In this document: positions 1 to 8,941 of the stretch, piece after piece
How positions within the stretch are numbered: the stretch's first letter is position 1
Layout of the letters: every line of letters starts with the position of its first letter
Assembly (NCBI RefSeq): GCF_003337375.1
Contig: NZ_QPJD01000011.1
Location: 62,001-126,000, forward strand
Length of the DNA stretch: 64,000 nucleotides
From: Paenibacillus prosopidis
GTDB lineage: Bacteria; Bacillota; Bacilli; Paenibacillales; Paenibacillaceae
Reading direction: 5' to 3'
Program-made: the position numbers and the translations under genes
Notes under the pieces: generated by a model
The model's database searches: none
What the model saw: only the letters and a program-made list of their open reading frames with translations
What the model was told of the DNA's origin: nothing

Positions 1-1907
1 ACGCTTCCTGTCGTTGTGGCTGGCGTTACTTGAGAAGTTATCGCATATGTCGAATTCTCAAAATCTTCTAACGTTTTGACCGTTTCTCCCTGCGTGAACG
101 GAATCATTGCCGGATAGCCGTCATAACGGGCAATCGCATATCCTGTGCTCGTTCCGGCATTTACCGATTGTACCGTCAGGCTATCGCCATTCTTAGCAGC
201 GGTAAAACCGATGTACTGCCATTTCAGGTAGTCGCTGCTAAGCTTGTACGCTCTACCGTCCTTCAGCTTTACCGTAACCGGAACAGCAATTGAAGCACCC
301 TCAGCTAATAATCCTGCGGCCGTGTCGATTGACAGCGACGCAATTTGATCCTGTCCAATTACTTCAACTTCATATTGGGTCGAGATGGCGCCCGACCTCA
401 CGCTTATCGACGTTTTACCCGGCTTAGTTGCCGTAAATTCATTGCTATGGAAGGTTCCAATCGCCTTCGTAGAGCTCCATAGCGCTGACGAATTATCCAC
501 ATCAACCGGATTGTAATAGGTATCATAGCCTTTTAGAGAATAGGCGGCCTTCTGTCCTATAAACATGACATTAGCACCACTTACCGTAACACCTTTTAGC
601 GTTCCTTGCGGCGCATTCGTGAATACGCCGATACCGTTCGCAACACTGCGCTGCGTCGATCCATATTGCGTTGCATGCGCAAGCTGTAAGGAATAGCTGC
701 CGAGCGGACGCTCGATCATCGTGGTCGAGCCGCCGCCATCCAGATTGACGCCTTTGAATACGCCAAGCAGCAGCATAATTTGCTGCAATTCCTTCAGGCT
801 GACACCCGTGTTGCTGCCGTTTCTCTCACTTGTAATCAGATATACCTTGGTGCCGTCCTCGGAATAACCGACTGCCGAACGTGACGTATACGACGAGCCG
901 CTCACTCCCGTAATATCGCGGGAAAATGGTGCAGCCGCACCGGCATTCACCAGCAGCGTATGCCCGCCAACCAGCATTTCAAAAGCTGTTGGATCAATCT
1001 TTGCCCCTGTTGTTTGAGAGACAAGGGAATAGTCGGCACTAATAGTCTGACCGATTTGCAGGTGCTCCTTGACATATGTAGCCGCCAGACCATGTGTCCG
1101 AAGGATGTAACCGTCCTCTGGCGCTTGTATGGCAAGCGCTTGGCCGATCGATATTTCTTCGATGATGCCGTTACGAACCAGCACTTCCGTCGGCGTGGCG
1201 CCCGAGTTTTTAGGACGCTCAGCCCCGCCCCATGCACTTGTATAAATATACATCATATTAACATGGCTGTAGCGGGACCCTGTCGTTTCCGGGTTATAGG
1301 CCGATTGATTCAGTCCCTCTAACGGGAATGTAGAGCCATCCGCTGCCGTCACCATGCCTTCAAACGTATAGTTGTCTATCATCGGCTTGCGATTTTTGGA
1401 AACGGAAAAAGCATACATGCCTTTAAGCCTAGCCGGGCTCGACAAAAATGTGCCGCTTGTGATTTGACCGCCAAGTGGCGCACCTTCATGGCCCATGACG
1501 AATACGTCCGCATTAATGGCCGCTACCGCTTCATTTTCTTTTGCCATGTTAAGAATCGTATTTACTTTGCCAATATTGTTATTTTTACCGCTTATCGCGT
1601 TTAAGGATACGTAAGGATTGTTTAAATCAATTTCAATGACATGCACATCGGTTTGCACCTTCGCGCTGCCCCGCGTCGTGTGCCATTCATAATCCAAACG
1701 TCTTGCTCCCGAAGTAACGAATGATTGTTTTGTCAGCTTAAGCACCGGAGCGGTTGCATCAGCTGCTTCAATAACTGCAGAATGCCAGCTTCCAGGCAAG
1801 ATTGACGCTATTGGCTGTACCAGCAATGTTCCACCTAACACGACGATTACGACACGTTTCCCCATGCTTCTCGTCTTCCGTCCAATGATGTTTCTAACCC
1901 TACCCAT
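1..1907 (-). CDS. Secreted phosphodiester glycosidase (NAGPA/DUF2233-type), C-terminus cut by window edge
   Basis: The reading frame is open from an ATG at 1907 to the window edge, about 635 codons; the C-terminus is missing. The start is preceded by GGGAGAG about 11 bases upstream. The N-terminus has a basic stretch and a hydrophobic segment (VVIVVLGGTLLVQPIAS) that looks like a signal peptide or anchor. The central region has the pattern of phosphodiester glycosidase proteins: AINADVFVMG near residue 140, and VNLDGGGSTTM near residue 400, the characteristic glycine-rich motif. After it come Ig-like segments. Known relatives remove N-acetylglucosamine or related sugars from phosphodiesters, so a role on wall polymers or exopolysaccharide is inferred. 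It follows an SLH-protein gene, separated by a terminator. Confidence 0.8.
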   Translation of the reverse strand, partial: MGRVRNIIGRKTRSMGKRVVIVVLGGTLLVQPIASILPGSWHSAVIEAADATAPVLKLTKQSFVTSGARRLDYEWHTTRGSAKVQTDVHVIEIDLNNPYVSLNAISGKNNNIGKVNTILNMAKENEAVAAINADVFVMGHEGAPLGGQITSGTFLSSPARLKGMYAFSVSKNRKPMIDNYTFEGMVTAADGSTFPLEGLNQSAYNPETTGSRYSHVNMMYIYTSAWGGAERPKNSGATPTEVLVRNGIIEEISIGQALAIQAPEDGYILRTHGLAATYVKEHLQIGQTISADYSLVSQTTGAKIDPTAFEMLVGGHTLLVNAGAAAPFSRDITGVSGSSYTSRSAVGYSEDGTKVYLITSERNGSNTGVSLKELQQIMLLLGVFKGVNLDGGGSTTMIERPLGSYSLQLAHATQYGSTQRSVANGIGVFTNAPQGTLKGVTVSGANVMFIGQKAAYSLKGYDTYYNPVDVDNSSALWSSTKAIGTFHSNEFTATKPGKTSISVRSGAISTQYEVEVIGQDQIASLSIDTAAGLLAEGASIAVPVTVKLKDGRAYKLSSDYLKWQYIGFTAAKNGDSLTVQSVNAGTSTGYAIARYDGYPAMIPFTQGETVKTLEDFENSTYAITSQVTPATTTGS

Positions 1908-2042
1908 TATCTTAACAACTCTCCCATCTCATAATCTATTACATATAGACTACAAGAGTGGTATAAAAGTTCCTTATGATAAAATACTGCTATCGCTTTT
2001 CACCAGTTGAAAGATATCGCCTATGCATTTGTAAAAAAGAAA

Positions 2043-2081
2043 AATCTCTATCCGCTCGCAATGATTGCGGGGATAGAGATT
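2043..2081 (-). terminator. Rho-independent terminator after the Ig-like/SLH gene
   Basis: ATCTCTATCC (2044-2053) pairs with GGATAGAGAT (2071-2080). T-runs lie on both sides, so it could work in both directions. It lies just past the stop codon at 2094. Confidence 0.8.
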
Positions 2082-2093
2082 TTTTGATTTTTG

Positions 2094-5000
2094 TTATGGC
2101 GTAATGAATTTAATATGCTGCAATAAACGCATAAGCATGACAGCCCCTTCAGCGCGTGTCGCGTTCGCGATCGGGCTCATCGTCGTATTCGTTTTGCCGT
2201 TCATAATACCGGCGGATACGGCTTTGGCGACATCCGTCTGCGCATAGGAGCTAATTTTGCCACGATCCGTATATTTCGTCAAATAGCTTACCGCTGATGA
2301 CGGCAGCGATATCGTCACATCTGCTGACTTAGCTGCTCTAACCATCATAACGGCCATTTCCTGCCGGGTAATCGGACTGTTCGGCTTGAAGCTGCCATCC
2401 GTATTGCCCGTAACTATGCCTGCTGCAGACGCGGCACCTATATAAGCACCCATTGCTGTGTTTTCATTAACGTCCGTATACGCTGCAGCAGCGCTTTTGT
2501 CACCGCTAAGACCTAGCCCCTTGGCAATGTAAGTCGCAAATTCGCCGCGTGTTATCGCGCTTTGAGGTGCGAACTTCGTCGTCGTCCGCCCTTCGACAAT
2601 GAACTTGCGCGTCAACGTATTAATCGCGCTTGCCGCCCAGTGCGACGTTACGTCCGAAAAGCTGGACGAATTTCGTACAAACGCGTACGCGCTGTTTCCT
2701 TTGCGTTTGAATGTGGCGATCGTCTTCCCGCCCGTTGTCGTAATGGTCGTAGGAACGTAGGACAAAGCTCCTGCTTGCGGGTCATACCATACGACGCTCG
2801 ATTGACTCGCATTTACGGAGGAGCTTGTTTGAATTGTTCGGGTCAAGTAGCCGTTAAAGGTCGTTAACGGGACCTCGTTTGCGCCATTAAGGACAGAAAG
2901 CTCAAAGTTTGCCGGTCCGGCAATGACCTGCGCACTTGAGACGCCGAGCATCGTCGATAGTCCCGACGTTTTGGATGACGCGCCCGTGTCGATCTCAACG
3001 AGCAGATGATTCGTTGCGCTGCTGCCGCCCGCCATCGATGACATCGCGGTGTAATTCAACGCATTAAGCGAGAGCTCATAAGTCACATCACCGTGCTGCA
3101 CCGCAAAAACGGGAGAACCGCCTTGACGGTAGACCGTCCCAAGGGCGAGAAGCGGAATCGCCACGATTGCTGCGCGCTCGGTGCTCGGCACTTTAAACGC
3201 AACGCGAGGATTGGTCATTCCCGATGCGCGGGCGGTCTGGTATGCGACAATAATTTTGTCGCTTTGCACCGTATATCGAAGCGCAGAGTTGCCGCCAGCC
3301 GATACATCCGGCATCGTGATGGCGGTTGTCGGCTTTAAGCCTACGCCTCCCCCGTCAGACGCTTCATAATCGCCGGTCAGGCTGTCTAAGAGCGAGGTCG
3401 AATTAAGTACACTTACGTTAGAGAAGCTAGCTATCATTTGGCCCCCGTTCGTACGCAAGCCCGAAGAAGTCGAATAATAGGTAACTGTGACCCGATCATT
3501 TACGGCTACAGGCGTTGCCAGCGTAAGCGTTACTTCCGATCCGCTGACAGCCACTTTTGTGATGACTTTGGCCAAATCATTGACCATCACCAGAAACTGA
3601 ATCGATGGCGGAATATACGATGCGTTTAAAGACTCGCTGTACGTCATCGTAAGCGTCGATCCTTTCACAGAAGCACCGTACATCATGCCCGATGATCCCG
3701 TACCGCCATTCGATTGCATGCCGTTAAAGGAAGGGGCCGGATTACCGATTAGGTCGGTTAATAACGTAGAGCCTGCCACATAGGATACCGATACATTTTG
3801 ACCTGTTGTAACTGCAGGACTAACGGTCAAGATCACTGAATCTCCCGACACGCGTACCTGAATAACCGGACGCGAAATGTTATCCACGTACACGCTATAC
3901 TGTCCGCTGGAAGGCACGCTAAGCGGATTTAAGCTCTTGTTATATTTCAGCGTAACCTGCGACCCGCTGGCGCTAACCGATACTAAGCTTGGCGCTGCCG
4001 TATCCGTTCCGCTCGAGAGATCAAAGCTGCTGACCGCAGCCGTATTATTTCCGCTGACGTCCTTTATGGGATATGAGCTTGGCGCATAGGAAACCCGGAC
4101 GATTTGCCCGGACTGAATCGTCCCGTTAATCGTCAGCATGACGAGACTGCCGCTGCTTATAATCGAGGTTGGGCTGTACAGCGTGCCGCCGACATTAACT
4201 GTAAATTGCAAATAAGCGTTGCTGTTCACCGACAAAATATCTTCACTGTACGACAGCGTTATCGTACTGCCCGCAGCAGTGCCGCCGATCAGCCTTGGAA
4301 CGGTTGAATCCGGCGCATTGGTCACATCGCGGTTCGATAGGCTAACCGCTTCGTTCCCGGATATATCTTGAATCAGGCCGATTACCGGTTTAGAGTAATT
4401 CAGTTTCACAAGCTGTCCATTAATGATGGGACTCGACAAAGTCAGCAAAACCGTGTCTCCAACAACCTGCGTGTTTGTAACCGTCCTTTGAGCGTCATTA
4501 ACCGTTATATAAAAGCTTCCCGGCGACGGCTTCTTATTCGAATCGAGCTGTTCGTTATACGTCATAATGATGGTCGAGCCGTTCGACTCCAGTTTACTGA
4601 TCGCAGGAGGAGTCAAGTCAGATCCAATCGTCTTAAACGTCCATTGATATTCGTTCAAAACACCGACGAACGCATTGCCAACCAAATCCGTAACCGCATC
4701 TTCATCTATATAAACAAAGTAAGACGCGCCTTGGCTTAAAATTTGCGTCGGCGTAATGACTATTTTGCGGTTATCCAGACTATCCACATCAAATGTCGTT
4801 GTAATGATACTCGGAGATCCGGCGCCGATACGATAAATCGTAATCGCCCCCGTGCCTTTCATGACCGCTTCACTAAACGTAGCTGTGAACTTCGCATTTT
4901 CCGCTACCGCTGATGCATTATTATTCGGGCTTAACGTGGTGACCGTCGGTTTAACGGAGTCTTGCGTAATCGTAAACGACCATTGATTCGAGCTCGAAAG

Positions 5001-6467
5001 GCCGGTATAGAAGTTGCCTGCTGCATCCCGAAAGGCTCTATTGCCGATGGTTACGTAATATCTCGTATTATTAACTAACGCTTTGGCGCTTTCTGTTCCA
5101 ACCGCTTTGTTTGGATCAATGGTAATCGTCTTGCTTCCACCGCCCGTAACGCGCTCTGACGTGACGGAAATGGAACGGAACAACGCGCCGCTGCCGACAG
5201 CACGGATTTCAATCGTTCCGCTGCTCGGATATACGGCTTCATCAAAAGTCAGCTCCAGCTGCGTATTCAGACTGCCAACCGAACCATTGTTCGTTGGGGT
5301 CAGTTTTGTTACATATGGAGCATTCGTTTCATTCCCCGGATCTGTTGTAAAATTCCATATATTCGCACCGGATATTCCATAATACCACTGGGTCGTATCC
5401 GCCTGTGAAAAGGCGCCTGCGTCAATCAGCACATAATAGGACGTACTCGCCTCTAATGCCGGACTAGGTGTAATCGTTACGACGCTGCTATTTACATTGA
5501 TGCGGCCATCGACTGCTTCTATGCGTTGAAAGGTCGAGTTATTATCAACTCTGCGAATTTCCACATACTTATTGCTGCGTGCAAATACGGCTTTATCAAA
5601 CGTAATGCGAAGCGGTGAATTAACAGGCACTGAGGTAGCATTATCCGCAGGCGAGAATGGCGCAAGCGCATTCACGGGTGCGACATCCGTCGTGAAATTC
5701 CACGACGTACCATTGTAATAGTTGCCTGCTGCATCCTGAAACACAGTGCTTGGTACGGTAACTGTGTAAGTCGTGTTGGGCTGCAGCGCAGCAGGCGTTT
5801 GAATGATGATTTGATTCGTACCGCTGCCCTGGACCGAACTCGAAGTTACCGATACCGATCTTGAATCGTCTGTTGAGGTCAACAAGATATTACCGCTTAC
5901 CGCATAAACGGCTTCATCAAAAGTAATGGTAACCGGCGTTGTGACGGCATTTAACGTAGACAGATGGACCGGAAGCCTAGCCGTATGCGACGGCCTGATC
6001 GTATCCACCTCTTCCAACGTGCGGAAATTCCAGCTGTTTGCGCTGTAAATACCCGCATAGCTCGCTCCGTTCGACACATTTACTAATGCGCCCGTATCAA
6101 CTAACACATAGTAATTTTTTTTAATGACAAAATTGTTCTGAGGATCAATGGTAACGATTCGTTGTGTCGAATCAATGGTTACTCTGCTCGAGGTGACGCT
6201 AATGCTTTCCACCAAATTATTTGTAGAGGATTCATAAATCGATATAGTGGCCGAATTTAAGCCCTTTGTAACCGTTTCGTCAAACGTCATTTTCAAATCA
6301 GCAGTTAATGGAACATTCATTAGATCATCGGCTGGGCTTAAGCTTAACGCGACCGGACCTGCAGAAGCGGCGGTGGCGAGCTGCGGACCTGCGGACCCGC
6401 CTGCCAAGCTTATTTGCAGCAGCAGCATAACGGCGATGAACAAAGACAGCTTGCTGGTACGATTCAT
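2094..6467 (-). CDS. Large secreted Ig-like repeat protein with C-terminal SLH domains
   Basis: Protein of 1457 residues. A signal peptide covers roughly residues 1-36 (hydrophobic core AVMLLLQISLAGG, end ATAASA). Residues about 38-620 hold five or six repeats of a bacterial Ig-like fold of the SbsA/Big_5 type (recurring LSPADNATSVP, ITFDEAV and YYVLIDAGAF motifs). Residues about 620-1060 hold five repeats of another module (TMTYSE, LTLSSPI, VKLNYS patterns) like the SWM-type repeat. After a non-repetitive region, three SLH domains fill about residues 1260-1457 (TRGEFATYIAKGLGL, TRQEMAVMMVRAA, TRAEGAVMLMRLL). The SLH domains should bind pyruvylated wall polymer, and the Ig repeats project outward. 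The start has GAGGAG at good spacing. No enzymatic domain is visible; adhesion or a surface scaffold is inferred. Confidence 0.88.
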   Translation of the reverse strand: MNRTSKLSLFIAVMLLLQISLAGGSAGPQLATAASAGPVALSLSPADDLMNVPLTADLKMTFDETVTKGLNSATISIYESSTNNLVESISVTSSRVTIDSTQRIVTIDPQNNFVIKKNYYVLVDTGALVNVSNGASYAGIYSANSWNFRTLEEVDTIRPSHTARLPVHLSTLNAVTTPVTITFDEAVYAVSGNILLTSTDDSRSVSVTSSSVQGSGTNQIIIQTPAALQPNTTYTVTVPSTVFQDAAGNYYNGTSWNFTTDVAPVNALAPFSPADNATSVPVNSPLRITFDKAVFARSNKYVEIRRVDNNSTFQRIEAVDGRINVNSSVVTITPSPALEASTSYYVLIDAGAFSQADTTQWYYGISGANIWNFTTDPGNETNAPYVTKLTPTNNGSVGSLNTQLELTFDEAVYPSSGTIEIRAVGSGALFRSISVTSERVTGGGSKTITIDPNKAVGTESAKALVNNTRYYVTIGNRAFRDAAGNFYTGLSSSNQWSFTITQDSVKPTVTTLSPNNNASAVAENAKFTATFSEAVMKGTGAITIYRIGAGSPSIITTTFDVDSLDNRKIVITPTQILSQGASYFVYIDEDAVTDLVGNAFVGVLNEYQWTFKTIGSDLTPPAISKLESNGSTIIMTYNEQLDSNKKPSPGSFYITVNDAQRTVTNTQVVGDTVLLTLSSPIINGQLVKLNYSKPVIGLIQDISGNEAVSLSNRDVTNAPDSTVPRLIGGTAAGSTITLSYSEDILSVNSNAYLQFTVNVGGTLYSPTSIISSGSLVMLTINGTIQSGQIVRVSYAPSSYPIKDVSGNNTAAVSSFDLSSGTDTAAPSLVSVSASGSQVTLKYNKSLNPLSVPSSGQYSVYVDNISRPVIQVRVSGDSVILTVSPAVTTGQNVSVSYVAGSTLLTDLIGNPAPSFNGMQSNGGTGSSGMMYGASVKGSTLTMTYSESLNASYIPPSIQFLVMVNDLAKVITKVAVSGSEVTLTLATPVAVNDRVTVTYYSTSSGLRTNGGQMIASFSNVSVLNSTSLLDSLTGDYEASDGGGVGLKPTTAITMPDVSAGGNSALRYTVQSDKIIVAYQTARASGMTNPRVAFKVPSTERAAIVAIPLLALGTVYRQGGSPVFAVQHGDVTYELSLNALNYTAMSSMAGGSSATNHLLVEIDTGASSKTSGLSTMLGVSSAQVIAGPANFELSVLNGANEVPLTTFNGYLTRTIQTSSSVNASQSSVVWYDPQAGALSYVPTTITTTGGKTIATFKRKGNSAYAFVRNSSSFSDVTSHWAASAINTLTRKFIVEGRTTTKFAPQSAITRGEFATYIAKGLGLSGDKSAAAAYTDVNENTAMGAYIGAASAAGIVTGNTDGSFKPNSPITRQEMAVMMVRAAKSADVTISLPSSAVSYLTKYTDRGKISSYAQTDVAKAVSAGIMNGKTNTTMSPIANATRAEGAVMLMRLLQHIKFITP

Positions 6468-6562
6468 TTCAATTCACTCCTCAAAAAATTACACTCGTAC
6501 CTTATTTGTCGGTCACTCAGCATGAAAAATTTAGGTTATTCGACTTATTTGTGTCGAAATAT

Positions 6563-6597
6563 AAAAAAAGCCCATTCCTCGTAAAAGGTATGGGCCT
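6563..6597 (-). terminator. Terminator downstream of metK
   Basis: GCCCAT (6570-6575) pairs with ATGGGC (6590-6595). On the minus strand the hairpin is followed by a run of seven T. It lies about 20 bases past the metK stop. Confidence 0.8.
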
Positions 6598-6618
6598 TAT
6601 CAATTATTTTAACTTTTA

Positions 6619-7821
6619 TTAAACGCCAGCATCCGATTTCAACTTATCTGCTTTGTCGACGCGCTCCCAAGGAAGATCGACATCTGTACGGCCGAAGTGA
6701 CCGTATGCAGCTGTCTGAGCATAGATTGGACGACGCAGGTCAAGCATCTTGATAATGCCTGCAGGACGAAGGTCGAAGTTGCTTGTAATTAGTTCTACAA
6801 GCTTATCTTCTGCAATTTTTCCTGTTCCATACGTATCCACGTTGATCGATACCGGTTTAGCTACACCGATAGCGTAAGCCAATTGGATTTCGCATTTGTC
6901 TGCAAGTCCTGCAGCGACGATGTTCTTCGCTACATAACGAGCGGCATAAGCTGCCGAACGGTCAACCTTTGTAGGATCCTTGCCGGAGAATGCTCCGCCG
7001 CCGTGGCGAGCGTAGCCGCCATAAGTATCAACTATAATTTTACGGCCAGTCAGGCCTGCATCGCCTTGAGGTCCGCCAATAACGAAACGTCCTGTCGGGT
7101 TGATGAAATATTTGGTGTCCGCATCAAGCCATTCCACCGGAACGACTGGTTTAATAACTTGCTCAAGAATGTCCTCCTGAATTTGTTCAAGAGTGATTTC
7201 TTCAGCGTGCTGTGTCGAAACGACGATCGTATCTACGCGAACCGGCTTACCATCCACGTACTCGATTGTAACTTGCGTTTTACCATCTGGACGGAGGTAA
7301 CCAAGTGTATCGTTCTTACGTACTTCCGCCAAGCGGCGTGCAATACGGTGCGACAATGCGATCGGAAGAGGCATAAGCTCAGGCGTTTCGTTCGTAGCAA
7401 AACCGAACATAAGACCTTGGTCACCTGCACCGATATCTTCATTCTCTTGCTTCATGTCCTTACCATCACGAGTTTCAAGCGCAGCGTTAACGCCTTGCGC
7501 AATATCAGCCGACTGTTCATTAAGCGACGTCAAAACCGCACATGTGCTGGAGTCAAAGCCGTACTTTGCGCGCGTATAACCAATTTCCTTAATTGTACGG
7601 CGAGCGATTGCCGAAATATCGACATAATCCGCACGGCTGCTAATCTCACCAATCACCAAAACAAGACCTGTTGCTACAGAAACTTCACAAGCGACACGCG
7701 CATATGGATCTGCTTCCAGGAATGCATCCAAGACAGCATCAGATATTTGATCACAAATTTTATCCGGGTGGCCTTCCGTAACTGACTCCGATGTAAACAA
7801 GTGGCGTCCTTTAACCGACAT
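6619..7821 (-). CDS. metK: S-adenosylmethionine synthetase
   Basis: Protein of 400 residues, the usual length. It makes S-adenosylmethionine from methionine and ATP in the cytoplasm. Family motifs are clear: [13 protein letters not shown] near the N-terminus (ATP and metal binding), [12 protein letters not shown] in the middle, and [19 protein letters not shown] in the C-terminal third. The ATG at 7821 is chosen because AGGAGG lies nine bases upstream; the in-frame TTG at 7830 abuts that ribosome binding site and is unlikely. The gene appears monocistronic, with a sigma-A-like promoter at 7931-7959 and a terminator-like hairpin in its leader (see findings). Confidence 0.98.
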   Translation of the reverse strand: MSVKGRHLFTSESVTEGHPDKICDQISDAVLDAFLEADPYARVACEVSVATGLVLVIGEISSRADYVDISAIARRTIKEIGYTRAKYGFDSSTCAVLTSLNEQSADIAQGVNAALETRDGKDMKQENEDIGAGDQGLMFGFATNETPELMPLPIALSHRIARRLAEVRKNDTLGYLRPDGKTQVTIEYVDGKPVRVDTIVVSTQHAEEITLEQIQEDILEQVIKPVVPVEWLDADTKYFINPTGRFVIGGPQGDAGLTGRKIIVDTYGGYARHGGGAFSGKDPTKVDRSAAYAARYVAKNIVAAGLADKCEIQLAYAIGVAKPVSINVDTYGTGKIAEDKLVELITSNFDLRPAGIIKMLDLRRPIYAQTAAYGHFGRTDVDLPWERVDKADKLKSDAGV

Positions 7822-7873
7822 CCGTATCAACCTCCTATAACCTTAGTATGAAATAAGTTCTTACTTTCTACAC

Positions 7874-7906
7874 AAAAAATGAACCTTTTCCGCAAAGGAA
7901 AAGGTT
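7874..7906 (-). terminator. Terminator-like hairpin between the SASP gene and metK (possible attenuator)
   Basis: On the minus strand AACCTTTTCC, a short loop and GGAAAAGGTT (7882-7906) are followed by CATTTTTTG. It lies 75 bases past the SASP stop, so it can end that transcript. It also lies downstream of the likely metK promoter, so metK transcripts must pass it. Confidence 0.75.
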
Positions 7907-7930
7907 GTTAGACAACTCTTCTAAAACAGT

Positions 7931-7959
7931 ATGATACCGAAAATGTCGGTTAGTGTCAA
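7931..7959 (-). promoter_or_regulatory. Sigma-A promoter, probably for metK
   Basis: A perfect -35 TTGACA (7954-7959), a 17-base spacer and -10 TATCAT (7931-7936), read on the minus strand. The predicted leader to the metK ATG is about 100 bases. Confidence 0.7.
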
Positions 7960-7981
7960 TGGACGCCTTCATTACTGATCG

Positions 7982-8260
7982 TTATTGGTAGCCACCCAAA
8001 ACTTGTTCCGCTTGTGAAATCAACCTTCTTGTGATCTCGCCGCCTACAGATCCCGCTTGCCTTGTAGACAAAGTTGTCCATTGTACGCTTTGTCCACCGC
8101 TTGCACCTGCTGATGCACCAAGCTCGCCTGCGAACTCGGTATCTGCGCCAACACCGGCAAAGGCACCTGACGTCAATCCAAATTCAGCAGCAATTTCATA
8201 CTTTAATGAATTAAGGGCAGCTTTACTTGTTGGTACTACAATTTTATTCGAACGACTCAT
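7982..8260 (-). CDS. Alpha/beta-type small acid-soluble spore protein
   Basis: Protein of 92 residues. It belongs to the alpha/beta SASP family that coats DNA in the dormant spore and is degraded at germination. Residues 20-28 (KYEIAAEFG) match the first conserved block, which includes the germination-protease cleavage site. Residues 70-80 (GSVGGEITRRL) match the second block. The ATG at 8260 is preceded by GGAGGTG. The Ala/Gly-rich segment between the blocks (about residues 33-58) is longer than in the short B. subtilis proteins. Forespore (sigma-G) expression is expected from the family, but I could not find a convincing sigma-G box. A short leader ORF ends on its start codon. Confidence 0.92.
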   Translation of the reverse strand: MSRSNKIVVPTSKAALNSLKYEIAAEFGLTSGAFAGVGADTEFAGELGASAGASGGQSVQWTTLSTRQAGSVGGEITRRLISQAEQVLGGYQ

Positions 8261-8307
8261 CGGTAGTACACCTCCATTGATTGTAGGAACACATTTGTAT
8301 TGTGCAT
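8257..8307 (-). CDS. 16-codon leader ORF overlapping the SASP start
   Basis: An ATG at 8307 preceded by AAAGGAG with a 7-base spacer opens a frame encoding MHNTNVFLQSMEVYYR. Its TGA stop shares bases with the ATG of the SASP gene (ATGA overlap). Such an arrangement could couple translation of the two. No similarity to a known peptide is recognised, and the frame could be fortuitous. Confidence 0.4.
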   Translation of the reverse strand: MHNTNVFLQSMEVYYR

Positions 8308-8374
8308 CCTTCCACTCCTTTTGAAGCGTATAACCTATTGTCAACTCGGGTAAAATGTAGGACAACAACCCATG

Positions 8375-8863
8375 TTATTGCAATGTATAACTGCCTCTTA
8401 CCAATAAGGTCAAACCATTCTTTTGTGACGGATCAGGCAAAATACCTCGACCTCCACGCGGGAATAAGATCAGATGATTGGCAGGAACCGCCATACCCTT
8501 CTTTAGCTCTGCACCATCCGTCAGATCTGAGATACCATTGCTGTCTGAGCTGTATGCAATGGCTTTGCCAACACGCACAATGACTTCAGTTCCTTGGCCA
8601 GCCATTAAGGTCCTACCAGGAGGAATGGCTACAACTTCTAATGAAGCGTCCGCAACAGTGCCTGTATCACCGCCTACAGCGCCTCCAGACAGCTTGGCGA
8701 GCTGTTCATCCACATAACTCTTCGTTACGACAGGATCCTCGACAGAGCCCGGAGTCAGCGCATTTGATTCTGCTTCTAAAGGGGAAGCAAATTGTACGCC
8801 GACCCATATGCCTGCTCCAATCAATAAAGCGGATATAATTCCACGAACTGCATATTTCTTCAC
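8375..8863 (-). CDS. Membrane-anchored protein of unknown function
   Basis: Protein of 162 residues starting at a GTG (8863) with GGGAGAG six to seven bases upstream; longer in-frame starts lack a binding site. The N-terminus (KKYAVRG) leads into one hydrophobic segment of about 20 residues, so the rest is probably outside the cell. A short polar stretch VTKSYVDEQLAKL could form a coiled coil. The C-terminal 85 residues form a compact domain with LMAGQGTEVIVRVGKA, VPANHLILFPRGGRG and a final LLVRGSYTL. I have seen similar arrangements in proteins of spore-formers but cannot give a function. It lies 78 bases after the gene at 8942-11023 and may be co-transcribed with it. Confidence 0.7.
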   Translation of the reverse strand: MKKYAVRGIISALLIGAGIWVGVQFASPLEAESNALTPGSVEDPVVTKSYVDEQLAKLSGGAVGGDTGTVADASLEVVAIPPGRTLMAGQGTEVIVRVGKAIAYSSDSNGISDLTDGAELKKGMAVPANHLILFPRGGRGILPDPSQKNGLTLLVRGSYTLQ

Positions 8864-8941
8864 TTGGTACTCTCCCTTCAAATCTAGCATCTCTTATAAA
8901 GATACTAGATTTGAGTTGGAGAAACCAGATTTTTCTTATTT

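Noticed and set aside
6883..7785. A 300-codon plus-strand frame across metK
   Set aside because: It lies wholly opposite metK, has no ribosome binding site, and its translation has no recognisable motif.
7822..7959. SAM-I riboswitch before metK
   Set aside because: The leader is too short and none of the conserved S-box segments can be seen.
8261..8374. Sigma-G promoter of the SASP gene
   Set aside because: No pair of boxes with acceptable sequence and spacing was found.
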